39,381 bases of DNA, from contig DLMG01000345.1 of the NCBI GenBank assembly GCA_002479245.1, positions 1-39,381 on the forward strand, in the 5' to 3' direction. Below are positions 6,432-16,691 of the stretch, piece after piece; positions within the stretch are counted from its first letter, which is position 1; every line of letters begins with the position of its first letter. The notes below the pieces were generated by a model. That model ran no database searches. It saw nothing but the letters and a program-made list of their open reading frames with translations, and was not told the origin of the DNA. The position numbers and the translations under genes were made by a program. Source of the stretch: Verrucomicrobia subdivision 3 bacterium UBA7542 (GTDB taxonomy: Bacteria > Verrucomicrobiota > Verrucomicrobiia > Limisphaerales > UBA11358).

Positions 6432-9149
6432 ATGCAATGGACGATTCTTTGCGCGCTGGCAGGTTTCACCGTCTGCCTTTCAACCAGCATCGCCTTCGCC
6501 GACGAGGAAAACTGTGTGGCCTGCGACCGGAAGGTCCTGGTCAGCGGCCAGTTCGAACACGGCCGGGGACATGAAAGTCTGGCAATTACCGGCGCACCGA
6601 AACGCGGCGAGGAAGCGTTCCGCGAGGAAATTTACGGAACCAATTTCACCGTGTCCGTCCCCAATCTGCCGGCGGGCAAATACACTGTCCTCGTCGGGCT
6701 TGTAGAAATCGTTTTCACCAACGCCGGCCAGCGCGTGTTCGACATCACCTGCGGCAGCCAGACGCTTGCGCACAACCTCGACGTTTTCACCGCCGCCGGC
6801 GGCGCGGGCCGGGTCCTGCTGCTGACCAACCGGATTGATTTTCCCGGGGATGCCGCGCACGGGCCATTCACGCTCACCTTCACCGGGCACACCAACGCGG
6901 CCAAGCTGAACACGTTCGAACTTAAGGATGCCTCCGGCCTGTCCCTCATTTCGATGTCGGCGGCGGATTTGATCAACGCTGAAGACGCCGCCGCGTTGCA
7001 ACCGCCCGTCGTCACCGGACCGGAAATCTGGAAGGACGCCGCGCAGCCTGTCGCCGCGCGCGTGGAGGACCTGGTGCGCCGCTTGTCGCTTGCCGAAAAA
7101 GTGCAGCAGATGCGGAACACGGCCCCGGCCATTCCGCGGCTGGTCATTCCCGCCTACGATTATTGGAATGAATGCCTTCACGGCGTCGCGCGGGCCGGCG
7201 TCGCCACGGTTTTCCCCCAGGCCATCGGCATGGCCGCCACGTGGGACACCCCGCTCCTGCGTGAAACCGCCGGGGTCATCGCCACCGAAGCCCGCGCCAA
7301 GCACAATGACTACGTTGCCAGACACAACGGCGACAGCGCGCGCTATTACGGTCTCACGTTCTGGACGCCAAACATCAATCTCTTCCGCGACCCACGCTGG
7401 GGCCGCGGCCAGGAAACCTACGGCGAAGACCCGTTTCTCACCGCCCGGCTCGGTGTGGCGTTCATTCGCGGGCTGCAGGGCGACGATCCGAAATACGTGA
7501 AGGCCATGGCCGGCGCGAAACATTTTGCCGTCCACAGCGGGCCGGAACCGGAACGCCACCGTTTTGACGCGACGCCGTCCGAATGCGATTTTTACGAGAC
7601 GTATCTGCCGCAATTCGAGGCCGCTGTCCGCGAGGGCCACGTCGGCGCGGTGATGGGCGCCTACAATTCCGTCTATGGCCGGCCGGCCTGCGCGAACCCG
7701 TTGCTGCTCACGGAACTTCTGCGGAAACAGTGGGGTTTTGACGGCCATGTCGTTTCCGATTGCGGTGCGATTTATGACATCTATGCGAATCATAAATTCA
7801 CGGCCACGCCAGCGGAGGCCGCAGCCGCGGCGGTCAAGGCCGGTGACGACCTTTGCTGCGGCAGGGATTACAACTCGCTGGTGCGCGCAGTTAAAAAGGG
7901 TTTGATTTCGGAAGCGGAAATCAACACTGCGGTCGGTCGCGTGCTGGAAGCGCGGTTCCGGCTGGGACTGTTTGACCCGCCGGCCATGGTGCCGTACGCG
8001 CGAATTCCCATCACGCAAAACGACACACCCGCCCACGAGGCGCTGGCGCTGAAGATGGCGCGCGAATCCATCGTGCTCCTGAAAAATGACCGCCTGCTGC
8101 CACTCGACCGCACGAAAATCAAACGCATTGCTGTCATCGGCGCCAACGCGGATTCCGTGGTGGTGCTGCTCGGCAATTACAACGGCACCCCGGCCCGGCC
8201 GGTGACCATTCTCGACGGCATCAAAAGTGTCGCCGGCACGAACGTCGAGGTGGTTTACGAACCGGCTTGTCCGCTGGCGTTGAGCCGGGACGCGATGGAC
8301 AAGCCCGACACCAAGTTATGGACCAAGGCCATCGCCGCCGCGTGGATGTCGGACGTGATTATTTACGTCGGCGGCATCAGTTCCCAGCTCGAAGGCGAGG
8401 AAATGAAGGTGGACTACGACGGCTTCAGCGGCGGCGACCGCACGGAGATTGAACTGCCGGCGGTGCAAAACGAACTGCTCGAGGCGTTGCAGGCCATCGG
8501 CAAGCCCGTCGTGTTCGTCAATTGCAGCGGCAGCGCCATCGCCATGCCGGGAGCCACCAACCTCACGGCGATTTTGCAGGCGTGGTATCCGGGCGAACAA
8601 GGCGGACGCGCCGTGGCCGACGTGCTGTTCGGCGATGTGAATCCCGCCGGACGTTTGCCGGTCACTTTTTACCGCGCCACCGCCGACCTGCCGGCCTTTG
8701 ACAATTATTCGATGTCCAACCGCACCTACCGTTATTTCAACGGCCGGCCGGACTTCGCCTTTGGCCACGGTTTAAGTTACACCAAATTCGATTACAACAG
8801 CCCGAAGCTCAACGGGACAAATTTCACGGCGAACGACATGATCAAACTCACGTTTTCGCTGCTGAACGCCGGCGCGTGGGACGGCGATGAGGTGGCGCAG
8901 GTTTATTTCCGGCACGTGAATTCTGCCCAATCCCAGCCCCGGCTCGCGTTGTGCGGCTTTGTGCGGATTCATTTGCAGGCCAACCAGGGGGGCAGAATCA
9001 CCATGGACATTCCGGCGGAACAGTTCCGCAGTTGGGACCCGGCCAAAAAGCAATACACCGTCGAGCCTGGCGACTATGTATTGCTTGTTGGCGCAGCGTC
9101 CGATGACATCCGCCTGCGCCTGCCGCTGAAAATCACCGCCGCAAAATGA
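6432..9149 (+). CDS. Secreted GH3 beta-glycosidase (xylosidase/arabinofuranosidase type) with malectin-like N-domain
   Basis: A 905-aa exported enzyme. A signal peptide (1-23) is followed by a malectin/CBM57-like beta-sandwich (about 30-165, GTNFTVSVPNLPAGKYTV), which may bind carbohydrate. The GH3 barrel spans about 185-520 (DYWNECLHGVARAG, WTPNINLFRDPRWGRGQETYGEDP, KHFAVHSGPE). The catalytic nucleophile is D443 in VVSDCGAIYD. Then come the (alpha/beta)6 sandwich (LLKNDRLLPL, SQLEGEE) and an Fn3-like domain at the C-terminus. The DPRWGRGQETYGEDP block and overall layout are those of beta-xylosidases or alpha-L-arabinofuranosidases rather than beta-glucosidases. A CVAC motif close to the mature N-terminus is unusual. 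It is transcribed divergently from the PaaX-type gene, with a 34-bp palindrome 70 bases before its ATG. Two GH95 genes follow. Confidence 0.88.
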   Translation: MQWTILCALAGFTVCLSTSIAFADEENCVACDRKVLVSGQFEHGRGHESLAITGAPKRGEEAFREEIYGTNFTVSVPNLPAGKYTVLVGLVEIVFTNAGQRVFDITCGSQTLAHNLDVFTAAGGAGRVLLLTNRIDFPGDAAHGPFTLTFTGHTNAAKLNTFELKDASGLSLISMSAADLINAEDAAALQPPVVTGPEIWKDAAQPVAARVEDLVRRLSLAEKVQQMRNTAPAIPRLVIPAYDYWNECLHGVARAGVATVFPQAIGMAATWDTPLLRETAGVIATEARAKHNDYVARHNGDSARYYGLTFWTPNINLFRDPRWGRGQETYGEDPFLTARLGVAFIRGLQGDDPKYVKAMAGAKHFAVHSGPEPERHRFDATPSECDFYETYLPQFEAAVREGHVGAVMGAYNSVYGRPACANPLLLTELLRKQWGFDGHVVSDCGAIYDIYANHKFTATPAEAAAAAVKAGDDLCCGRDYNSLVRAVKKGLISEAEINTAVGRVLEARFRLGLFDPPAMVPYARIPITQNDTPAHEALALKMARESIVLLKNDRLLPLDRTKIKRIAVIGANADSVVVLLGNYNGTPARPVTILDGIKSVAGTNVEVVYEPACPLALSRDAMDKPDTKLWTKAIAAAWMSDVIIYVGGISSQLEGEEMKVDYDGFSGGDRTEIELPAVQNELLEALQAIGKPVVFVNCSGSAIAMPGATNLTAILQAWYPGEQGGRAVADVLFGDVNPAGRLPVTFYRATADLPAFDNYSMSNRTYRYFNGRPDFAFGHGLSYTKFDYNSPKLNGTNFTANDMIKLTFSLLNAGAWDGDEVAQVYFRHVNSAQSQPRLALCGFVRIHLQANQGGRITMDIPAEQFRSWDPAKKQYTVEPGDYVLLVGAASDDIRLRLPLKITAAK

Positions 9150-9173
9150 CCGGGGCGGCTTGACCCTGTCATC

Positions 9174-9243
9174 GTTTGGAGTTCCGCGTTCACGCGGTAA
9201 AGCTTGTTTCTCCACCCGACCGCCTGAAGGCGGAACTCCAAAC
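9174..9243. repeat. Paired-palindrome REP-like element, copy A
   Basis: The element begins with GTTTGGAGTTCCGC and ends with its reverse complement. Each arm carries its own small palindrome next to the shared end: CCGCGTTCACGCGG on the left and CCGCCTGAAGGCGG on the right. The centre is a short spacer. The same design with a related end sequence occurs at 38297-38360. It lies 24 bases after the GH3 stop codon and before the GH95 gene, and could act as an attenuator or mRNA-end stabiliser between them. The architecture is like a REP doublet (REPIN); no transposase is nearby. Confidence 0.75.
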
Positions 9244-9347
9244 GGATCGTGTCCCGTTGTTTGCAGACGGCGTCGGATTACATCGCGCCATGACCCGACG
9301 CTGCAAAAAACCTCGCCCCCGGAAACAGAACTGAGAGGATGTCTCGC

Positions 9348-11807
9348 ATGAGCCGCATTTTCAAAAAATTCATGCCGGCCGTCTGCGTGTTGTTTTTTTC
9401 CATTTTAACCCAGGTCCACGGCGCTTCCGGCGGAACCACGAATTTCCTTCCGGCCTTCACCGGGGAATTTTCAGGCGAGGCCCCACCACCGGCGGAACCG
9501 TTGAGTCTGTGGTACCGCCAACCCGCGACCAATTGGGTCGGTGCGCTGCCCGTTGGCAACGGACGGCTCGGTGCGATGGTTTTCGGCGGCATCGCCCGCG
9601 AGAAACTTCAACTCAACGAAGACACGCTCTGGGCCGGCGGGCCGTATGACCCGGACAACACCAACGCGCTCGCGGCACTGCCGGAAGTGCGCCGGTTGAT
9701 TTTCGACGGCAAATACGCCGAGGCGCAAAAATTGGCGGGCCAAAAAATGATGGCCAGGCCGCTCAAGCAGATGCCCTATGAAACGGTCGGGGATTTGTTC
9801 CTTGAATTTCCAGCCGCTGCGCCCGTGGAAAATTACCGCCGTGATTTGAATCTCGACACCGCCGTCGCCAGCGTCACTTACACCAGCGGTGGCGTGAAAT
9901 TCACACGTGAACTTTTCTCCAGCCCGGTGGACCAGGTCATCGTCGTGCGGCTGACGGCAGACAAGCCCGGCCAGATTACTTTCACCGCCGGAATGGATAC
10001 GCCACAACGAGCCACGATTGAAGCCGAAGACGGCGATACGCTGGTGATGAGTGGCACCAATGGCAGTTCAAGTGGCATCAAGGGCGCGCTGAAACTCCAA
10101 GCCCGCGTTCGCGTGCTGCCAATTCATGGAAAAATATCGGCGGACGCGGACAAAATTTCCGTCACCAAGGCTGATTCCGCCACGCTGCTCGTCGCCGCTG
10201 CCACGAGCTACAAGAATTACAAGGACGTGAGCGGCGATCCCGAAGTCATCGTCAAAAAACAAATTAGCGCCGCCGGTAAAAAATCCTTCGACGATTTGCT
10301 CAAGGCGCATGTCGCGGAACATCAAAAACTTTTTCGACGGGTCGCATTAAACCTCGGGGAAACGGACGCGATGCAGTTGCCGACGGACGAGCGGATTGCG
10401 CATTTTAACGACGGTAACGACCCGCAGCTCGCCGCGTTGTATTTCCAATTCGCGCGATATCTGCTGATTTGCAGTTCGCGGCCCGGCGGCCAGCCCGCAA
10501 ACTTGCAGGGTCTCTGGAACGGTTCCATGACGCCGCAGTGGGACAGCAAATACACCATTAACATCAACACCGAGATGAATTACTGGCCCGCCGAGCCGGG
10601 CAACCTGAGCGAATGTGTCCAGCCGCTCACCGCGATGGTGATGGACCTCACGCAAACCGGCGCGCACACGGCCAGGGTGATGTATGGCGCACGCGGCTGG
10701 GTGGTCCATCACAACACGGATTTGTGGCGCGCCACCGCGCCGATTGACGGCCCGCAATATGGCCTGTGGCCGATGGGCGGCGTGTGGCTCCTGCAAAACC
10801 TTTGGGAACACTATCAATTCACCGGCGACAAAAAGTTCCTGAAAAATATTTATCCGGCCATGCAGGGTTCGGCGCAATTCTTCCTCGACACGCTCGTCGA
10901 GGAACCCACCCACCACTGGCTCGTCACCTGCCCGTCGCTGTCGCCGGAAAACCCGCACACCAACAACGTGAGCCTTTGCGCCGGGCCGGCGATGGACCTG
11001 GAAATTTTGCGCGACCTTTTCGCGAATTGCATTCAAGCCTCGGAAATTCTTGGCCGGGACAAAAATTTCCGCCAACAACTCGCCGCCACGCGCGCCCGGC
11101 TCGCGCCGCTGCAAATTGGCTCCTCCGGACAACTACAGGAATGGCTGGAAGACTGGGACACGAATGCGCCGGACATCCATCACCGCCACGTCTCGCACCT
11201 CTACGGTTTGTTTCCCAGCGACCAGATTGATTTTTACACCATGCCCGAACTGGCCGCCGCGGCGAAGAAATCGCTGGAGATACGCGGCGACAAGGCGACC
11301 GGCTGGGCGACGGCCTGGCGCATCAATCTTTGGGCGCGCCTGCACGACGGCGATCGCACCTACGGCATTTTGAAATTTCTGTTGAGTCCGGAGTTCACCT
11401 ACCCGGACCTGTTCGACTCGTGCCCGCCGTTTCAGATTGACGGCAATTTCGGCGGCGCTTCCGGCATCGCCGAAATGCTGCTGCAAAGCCAGCAACGCGA
11501 ACTCCGAACCCCCATCCTTCGCCCAGAGGCTACGGAGGGCAGGCCGGACTCCGAACTCCGAATTCTGGATCTGCTGCCCGCGCTGCCGAAGGCCTGGCCC
11601 AACGGCAGCGTGAAAGGCTTGCGCGCGCGCGGCGGCTTCGAAGTGGACATGGCCTGGACGGATGGGAATTTGACTTCCGCCACCTTGCACTCGCTCCTTG
11701 GAAATCCGTGCCGGGTCCGTTACGGTGAAAAAACTGTTGAACTGAACATCAAATCCGGTGGCACTGTCCACCTGGACGGCAACCTCCAATCAAACCACAA
11801 ACCTTGA
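9348..11807 (+). CDS. Secreted GH95 alpha-L-fucosidase/alpha-L-galactosidase, carrying a repeat insertion
   Basis: An inverting exo-glycosidase of family 95, which removes alpha-1,2-L-fucose or alpha-L-galactose from plant polysaccharides such as xyloglucan or pectin. The family is clear from N405 and N407 in [13 protein letters not shown]534 in SLSPENPH and D698 in FQIDGNFGG. These match the Asn421/Asn423/Glu566/Asp766 set of Bifidobacterium AfcA. The ATG at 9348 is chosen over that at 9339 because GAGAGG (9333-9338) is then 9 bases upstream. It opens with a signal peptide. Compared with the neighbouring paralogue it contains 18 extra residues (about 722-739) between the conserved EMLLQS and [10 protein letters not shown] blocks. 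These are encoded by a 54-base repeat insertion (see findings). The insertion lies between conserved motifs and the reading frame is kept, so the enzyme may remain active. The next gene overlaps by TTGA. Confidence 0.88.
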   Translation: MSRIFKKFMPAVCVLFFSILTQVHGASGGTTNFLPAFTGEFSGEAPPPAEPLSLWYRQPATNWVGALPVGNGRLGAMVFGGIAREKLQLNEDTLWAGGPYDPDNTNALAALPEVRRLIFDGKYAEAQKLAGQKMMARPLKQMPYETVGDLFLEFPAAAPVENYRRDLNLDTAVASVTYTSGGVKFTRELFSSPVDQVIVVRLTADKPGQITFTAGMDTPQRATIEAEDGDTLVMSGTNGSSSGIKGALKLQARVRVLPIHGKISADADKISVTKADSATLLVAAATSYKNYKDVSGDPEVIVKKQISAAGKKSFDDLLKAHVAEHQKLFRRVALNLGETDAMQLPTDERIAHFNDGNDPQLAALYFQFARYLLICSSRPGGQPANLQGLWNGSMTPQWDSKYTININTEMNYWPAEPGNLSECVQPLTAMVMDLTQTGAHTARVMYGARGWVVHHNTDLWRATAPIDGPQYGLWPMGGVWLLQNLWEHYQFTGDKKFLKNIYPAMQGSAQFFLDTLVEEPTHHWLVTCPSLSPENPHTNNVSLCAGPAMDLEILRDLFANCIQASEILGRDKNFRQQLAATRARLAPLQIGSSGQLQEWLEDWDTNAPDIHHRHVSHLYGLFPSDQIDFYTMPELAAAAKKSLEIRGDKATGWATAWRINLWARLHDGDRTYGILKFLLSPEFTYPDLFDSCPPFQIDGNFGGASGIAEMLLQSQQRELRTPILRPEATEGRPDSELRILDLLPALPKAWPNGSVKGLRARGGFEVDMAWTDGNLTSATLHSLLGNPCRVRYGEKTVELNIKSGGTVHLDGNLQSNHKP
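11509..11562. repeat. 54-bp in-frame insertion with 10-bp flanking direct repeat
   Basis: The decamer GAACTCCGAA at 11499-11508 recurs at 11553-11562, exactly 54 bases later. Removing one unit restores continuity with the GH95 paralogue next door. The inserted body contains the quasi-palindromic CCTTCGCCCAGAGGCTACGG and the right end carries the tandem heptamer ACTCCGA twice. The segment encodes 18 residues in frame. It looks like a small mobile repeat with a target duplication, or a slippage product. Confidence 0.7.
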
Positions 11808-14050
11808 AAAAATTTCTTCTCGCCACGCTGATCATTCTGGGCGCCGGAGCGGCATTGAATGCCGGCGATCTTGTACTGTGGTACCAGCAGCCGGTGGGCA
11901 GCACGTTCAATGGCACGGCGCCGCCTTTCATCAACGAAGCGCTGCCCATCGGCAACGGACGGATTGGCGGGCTGATTGCCAGCGGCACGGCCCGCGAACA
12001 GATCGTGCTCAACGAGGACAGCCTGTGGATCGGCGATGAAAACCCCTCGGGCAACGACAGCACCATGGGCTCCTACCAGTGCCTGGGGAACCTGTTCATC
12101 AATCTGCCGGGACATGAAAACCTCGCGAATTACCGGCGGGACCTCGACATCGGGAACGCGCTGGCGCACGTCGGCTACCAGTCGGGCGGCGTGAATTACC
12201 GGCGCGAATATTTTTGCAGCCATCCTGACGGCGTCCTCGTTGTGCGGCTCACCGCCGACCGGCCCGGCAGTTACACCGGCAGCATCGGATTGAGCGATGC
12301 CCATGGCGCGCAAACCGGCGCCGGGAAAAACCGCCTGGCTTTTGCGGGCGCGCTCACCAACGGCCTGAAATACGAGGCGCAATTGATCGCGCTCCCGGAC
12401 GGCGGTTCGCTGCGAACCAACGGCGCGACCCTCGAATTCAAAAACTGCAACGGCCTCACGCTCATCGTCGCCGCGGGCACGGACTACGCCATGGATTACG
12501 CCGCGAAATATCGCGGCGAAGACCCGCACGCGCGCGTGACCAAACAGGTCGAAAAAGCCGCCGCCAAAAAATACGACGACCTCAAGGCCGCTCACGAAAA
12601 GGATTTTCATTCGTTGTTCGACCGCGTCGCACTTGACCTGGGCCAATCCTCCGCCGAACAGCTTGAGCTGCCCACCGACGTGCGCAAGGCCCTGGCCGTC
12701 GGCATAACGGACCCCGGCCTCGAAGAACTGCTGTTCCAATATGGCCGCTACCTGCTCATCTCCTGCTCGCGTCCCGGTGGCCTGCCGGCAAATCTGCAGG
12801 GCCTCTGGAACGACGACAACAATCCGCCGTGGCATTCCGATTACCACGCGAACATCAACGTGGAGATAAATTACTGGCCCGCCGAAGCAGCCAACCTGTC
12901 CGCGTGCCATCAGCCGTTCTTCGACCTCGTGCTGAGCCAGTTCCCGGCCTGGCGCAAGGCCACCGACGCCTCGCCCGAACTCAAGACGCCCGCCGGAGCG
13001 ATGACCACGCGCGGCTGGGCCATCCGCACCTCGCACAATATCTACGGCGGCATGGGCTGGAAATGGGACAAGACGGCCAACGCCTGGTACTGCCTCGGCT
13101 TCTGGGAACATTACGCCTTCACCGGTGACAAAAAGTTTCTGAAGCACACAGCCTGGCCGGTGATGAAGGAAACCTGCGAATTCTGGATGGACCATCTGCA
13201 AACATTGCCCGATGGCCGGCTGGTCGTGCCCAAAGGCTGGTCGCCCGAACACGGCCCAGTTCTGGACGGCGTGAGTTACAACCAGGAAATCGTCTGGGAC
13301 CTGTTCAACAACACCGTCGCCGCGGCGGATGCGCTCGGCACGGACAAGGCGTTTCGCGATAAAATCGCCGCGATGGGCGACAAGCTGGTCACGCCGGGAA
13401 TCGGCAGTTGGGGCCAGTTGCTCGAATGGATGACCGAATTACACGACCCGAAATATCCGGAACTCGACACGACCAACGACCATCACCGCCACACGTCACA
13501 TCTGTTTGCGGTGTATCCCGGCCGGCAGATCAGCGTCGTCAAAACGCCCCAACTGGCGGCGGCGGCGAAGGTTACCATCAACGCGCGCGGCGTTGCGCCG
13601 GACAGCGACGTGCGCGAATGGTCGTTCGCGTGGCGCACCGCTCTTTTTGCGCGTTTGCACGACGGTGAAGACGCGCACCAGATGCTCCAGCAGTTGTTTG
13701 CCGCCCGCAACACCTGCCCGAACCTCTTCGGCCTGCATCCACCGATGCAGATGGACGGCAACTTTGGCATCACCGCCGGCATGTGCGAGATGCTGCTGCA
13801 ATCCCACGAAGACGAAATCAATCTGCTGCCCGCGTTGCCGAAAGCCTGGCCCGATGGCAGCGTGAAAGGCCTGCGCGCCCGCGGCGGCTTCGAGGTGAAC
13901 CTGGCTTGGAAGGACGGCAAGCTGGTTTCCGCCACCGTGCATTCGCTGCTCGGCAACCCCTGCCGCCTGCGCTACGGCGACGGGACTCGCGACGTGAAAA
14001 TTCCAAAGGGCGGAACGTTTCAGTGGGATGGCCAGCCGGGATTGAACTGA
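11804..14050 (+). CDS. Secreted GH95 glycosidase, second paralogue
   Basis: A 748-aa paralogue of the preceding GH95 enzyme, sharing its key residues: N350 and N352 in [13 protein letters not shown]482 in GWSPEHGP and D651 in QMDGNFG. The residues 1-22 form a signal peptide. No ATG precedes the conserved VLWYQQP region in a suitable place; the best start is the TTG at 11804, which overlaps the stop of the previous gene (TTGA). This suggests translational coupling of the two enzymes. No strong Shine-Dalgarno sequence is visible. The two paralogues are only moderately similar across their length, so they probably differ in specificity (fucose versus L-galactose, or different linkages) rather than being a recent duplication. 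It is the last gene of the + strand run and converges with the DUF2264 gene 31 bases on. Confidence 0.86.
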   Translation: MKKFLLATLIILGAGAALNAGDLVLWYQQPVGSTFNGTAPPFINEALPIGNGRIGGLIASGTAREQIVLNEDSLWIGDENPSGNDSTMGSYQCLGNLFINLPGHENLANYRRDLDIGNALAHVGYQSGGVNYRREYFCSHPDGVLVVRLTADRPGSYTGSIGLSDAHGAQTGAGKNRLAFAGALTNGLKYEAQLIALPDGGSLRTNGATLEFKNCNGLTLIVAAGTDYAMDYAAKYRGEDPHARVTKQVEKAAAKKYDDLKAAHEKDFHSLFDRVALDLGQSSAEQLELPTDVRKALAVGITDPGLEELLFQYGRYLLISCSRPGGLPANLQGLWNDDNNPPWHSDYHANINVEINYWPAEAANLSACHQPFFDLVLSQFPAWRKATDASPELKTPAGAMTTRGWAIRTSHNIYGGMGWKWDKTANAWYCLGFWEHYAFTGDKKFLKHTAWPVMKETCEFWMDHLQTLPDGRLVVPKGWSPEHGPVLDGVSYNQEIVWDLFNNTVAAADALGTDKAFRDKIAAMGDKLVTPGIGSWGQLLEWMTELHDPKYPELDTTNDHHRHTSHLFAVYPGRQISVVKTPQLAAAAKVTINARGVAPDSDVREWSFAWRTALFARLHDGEDAHQMLQQLFAARNTCPNLFGLHPPMQMDGNFGITAGMCEMLLQSHEDEINLLPALPKAWPDGSVKGLRARGGFEVNLAWKDGKLVSATVHSLLGNPCRLRYGDGTRDVKIPKGGTFQWDGQPGLN

Positions 14051-14081
14051 AACAAATTGCCGCAGCCCGCCAATGTTGAAT

Positions 14082-15356
14082 CTACTTTCCGCTGCCGCCG
14101 GGATTGGCCAGGGCATGGTCCGCCGGGAGATTCTGGCCGGACCAGATTTTGCGTGAAGTCCAGTCCGCGGCCAGCCCGTTCCAAAACGCATGGCTGGCGG
14201 GCAATCCCAGCGGCAAAAAGACAAACGTGCAGAGATAAAGGCTGCCGGTGCTGATGTAGGGTTCCGCCAAGGCCGACTGATGGCCAGCCAGACCGACCCG
14301 CAACCAGCCATCGGCATCGAAGGTGTCCGCCGCCCCCAAAGTGCGCCGGATCACTGCCGTCAACGCCGCCCGCACCTGAGGGGGATTGATGTTCTCCGGC
14401 AATTCATCGCGCAACGCCATTTGCGCCAGTAATTGGAACGCGCCGCACCGGTAGGTGATGGAACGGCCAATCGCCGGATAGCTGCCGTCCGGGGCAATCA
14501 GGCGTTCCTGCACGGCCGCATAACGTCGCGCCCGTTGCCGCACCGCACCGAGCAGCTCCGCCCAACGGTTGGAAACCCTGCCGATGTGTTCCAACACGTC
14601 CAGCAGGAACGGCTGGATGACGAAACTGTTGTAATAGTCCCAGTGGAATTCCGCGCCGTCGCCATACGTTCCGTCGTCTTCATACCATTGTTCGAAGGCG
14701 CGAATGGCGGTTTCAATGGGCTGCGGCTGCCAGGCTTCGCCGATGCTGGCGAGAAAGGTTTCGATCATCGCGGGAAAAAGCAGCCAGTTGCTCTGGCCGG
14801 GCTTGAGGTTGCGGGTTGATTTCAATGCCGTCACCAGCCGTTCCTGCGTCGGCTTCTCCAATTTTCCCCAAAGCCCACCCGGCGACCGCAAAAAAGCATG
14901 AGACAGAAACGCCGCATCCACCAGACACTGTCCGTCGGCGGTGAAGTTGATGTAGTCCGGCGATTGCGGGTCCGTCGCCTGGGCCAGTCCCCGGCGGGCG
15001 AAGTCGGCGAAACGGCGTCCCATCTCCGCTTCCTCCGCGGTTTTGTCCGCCAACTCCAGCCACGGCGCAATGCCCGACAACGTGCGTCCTATCGCTTCGA
15101 GATGCGTCACCTTGCGCCGCCCGGCGACATCGCCAGCCGGGCATTCCACCGGCATCCGCTCGCGCAGTTTGCCGGCTGCCAGACTGCTCAACACCGGCCC
15201 GGCGACCCGTTCGAGCATTTTCAGCCAATAGGCCCGGTCGTCTTTGACACTGGAAAAATCATCTTTCGCCACGACCGGGGTGGCGCTCAGTTTGGGCAAG
15301 ACGAGAAAAGTGCCCGCGATCCCCAAATCCCGAAAAAACCGGCGGCGCGAGTTCAT
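14082..15356 (-). CDS. DUF2264 (GH154-like) exported hydrolase
   Basis: A 424-aa protein beginning with a twin-arginine signal (SRRRFFRDLG) followed by a hydrophobic stretch, so export in the folded state is likely. The mature part matches the DUF2264 family: DDRAYWLKMLERVAGPVL, RTLSGIAPWLEL, FEQWYEDDGTYGDGAEFHWDYYNSFVIQP. DUF2264 proteins include GH154 beta-glucuronidases known from gut Bacteroides acting on rhamnogalacturonan or arabinogalactan side chains, which fits this pectin-related window. The start codon overlaps the stop of the upstream gene as ATGA, implying translational coupling. The family is confident; the glucuronidase activity is inferred by membership. Confidence 0.8.
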   Translation of the reverse strand: MNSRRRFFRDLGIAGTFLVLPKLSATPVVAKDDFSSVKDDRAYWLKMLERVAGPVLSSLAAGKLRERMPVECPAGDVAGRRKVTHLEAIGRTLSGIAPWLELADKTAEEAEMGRRFADFARRGLAQATDPQSPDYINFTADGQCLVDAAFLSHAFLRSPGGLWGKLEKPTQERLVTALKSTRNLKPGQSNWLLFPAMIETFLASIGEAWQPQPIETAIRAFEQWYEDDGTYGDGAEFHWDYYNSFVIQPFLLDVLEHIGRVSNRWAELLGAVRQRARRYAAVQERLIAPDGSYPAIGRSITYRCGAFQLLAQMALRDELPENINPPQVRAALTAVIRRTLGAADTFDADGWLRVGLAGHQSALAEPYISTGSLYLCTFVFLPLGLPASHAFWNGLAADWTSRKIWSGQNLPADHALANPGGSGK

Positions 15357-16654
15357 AAATGGAAACGCCGGTCAGGTTTCGGCCGGATGCGGCAACGCCT
15401 CGCGTTCGCAGCGGGCGTATTTGGCAATCGAGCTTTGCAGACACCGCGGACGGAATCCGATTTGAATGCGCAGTTGTCCGGGTCACACACAAAAAAGTAC
15501 CCACAAGCGGCTAGGGTGACAGGACAATAAAAGCCGCGCTGCTGGTGGCACAATTTGCCGATTCCGCCACCGAATATGCAGCGATGACACTGGAGTTTTC
15601 CACACATGTTCGGCACGAAGTTGAAAGTGACGTCTAACTGTTCAGGGTAGAAAGTCGCACCCTGACCTTCCATTTGCGTGTGGATTGCGCGGATTGTCCG
15701 CGGCATGTCCCAACTCTTAGGTATTGAGCCAACGTGCGGGGAGAACAGACCGTCCCGAAAGATGGGATCGTTATTCCAGACATCTCCAGGCAGTTCCATC
15801 ATGGCGAGTGCCGCTTTCTCAACATTCTTGCGACTCCAACGAGGCGCTTCGTCAGTGTCGATCTGTTCCAGTGCTCCAACCAAGTAACTGTTGAACTCGT
15901 CGCTTTTGAGATAGTCGCGAATCGAACACCAGAGACGTTTTTTTCTGTGGGTGCTAAATGCACTGTTAAGATCTGCAACGAACACTTTGGAATTTCGGAG
16001 AAACGCGCTTAGCTGCTCTTCGAGACCGGTCTTCAGCTTCAGTTCAGCCATCCGGTCTTGTACTTCCCCTGCTTTCACGATGCCGATATCCATGTACGTG
16101 AGGAAATGGAAAGCGGCCGCCAGCTTGCGGATAGCAATTCCTTGATTAGTTTCGCCGTGTACGACCAAGTAAATGAATTGCGTAAAGCTACGCTCAGCCA
16201 ACCGGTCTAGTATAAAAAGCGTGCGATAGATCGAGAGCGTGTCAGCAGGCATGTATCGGGAGGCAAACTTTACTGGCCCGGAGTCAATCGCATAGAATTT
16301 GAGGCGCGGGTTGGCCCGTACCAACGGGCATTCCAGCCGAAGGCCTCCCTGTGCCGGGAGGTGATCATCAAGCACGGTCCGTTCAGGAGTCTTGCGACGC
16401 TTTGTGAAGTCTCTGACCAGATGTGATAAGACATAACCACCCACATCCCAGACTCGTTGGAATGCGGTCCCACGGTCCGTTATGTAGCACAACCAGTGCG
16501 TAAGGAGTTTCTCGTCAGGCGTGAAGTCCTCCTCGCAGTAATTGATGAGGTTATAGTTGCCGGTGTCGCTCCAGCGAGCGTCGTCGAGAGCGGAGAAAAT
16601 CCGCAGAATATTCCTCAGTTTGGACGAATCCTTGATTTCAATCGATTTCGACAT
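15353..16654 (-). CDS. Unrecognised 433-aa protein with cysteine-rich C-terminal cluster
   Basis: I do not recognise a named family. The protein has no signal peptide or membrane segment, so it is probably cytoplasmic. The N-terminal two thirds is mostly helical with many aromatic residues (LDDARWSDTGNYNLINY, LLTHWLCYITDR, YMPADTLSIYRTLFILD). Residues about 350-410 carry at least nine cysteines (MCGKLQCHRCIFGG, GKLCHQQRGFYCP, CDPDNCAF), suggesting a zinc or iron-sulfur site. The last 30 residues are arginine-rich and may be a non-conserved extension. It lies between the sugar kinase gene (gap 37 bases) and the DUF2264 gene (ATGA overlap). The coding sequence looks noticeably more AT-rich than the neighbouring hydrolases, suggesting separate acquisition. 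No function is claimed. Confidence 0.75.
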   Translation of the reverse strand: MSKSIEIKDSSKLRNILRIFSALDDARWSDTGNYNLINYCEEDFTPDEKLLTHWLCYITDRGTAFQRVWDVGGYVLSHLVRDFTKRRKTPERTVLDDHLPAQGGLRLECPLVRANPRLKFYAIDSGPVKFASRYMPADTLSIYRTLFILDRLAERSFTQFIYLVVHGETNQGIAIRKLAAAFHFLTYMDIGIVKAGEVQDRMAELKLKTGLEEQLSAFLRNSKVFVADLNSAFSTHRKKRLWCSIRDYLKSDEFNSYLVGALEQIDTDEAPRWSRKNVEKAALAMMELPGDVWNNDPIFRDGLFSPHVGSIPKSWDMPRTIRAIHTQMEGQGATFYPEQLDVTFNFVPNMCGKLQCHRCIFGGGIGKLCHQQRGFYCPVTLAACGYFFVCDPDNCAFKSDSVRGVCKARLPNTPAANARRCRIRPKPDRRFHL

Positions 16655-16691
16655 AAATTATATTCCCAAAAGATGTCAGCCAAAAGCATTG

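Noticed and set aside
6480..8036. A 518-codon minus-strand frame opposite the GH3 gene
   Set aside because: A shadow frame caused by codon bias; the sense strand holds all GH3 motifs.
11804..14050. Second GH95 gene as a recent tandem duplicate of the first
   Set aside because: Outside the catalytic blocks the two proteins are clearly diverged, so an old divergence or independent recruitment is more likely.
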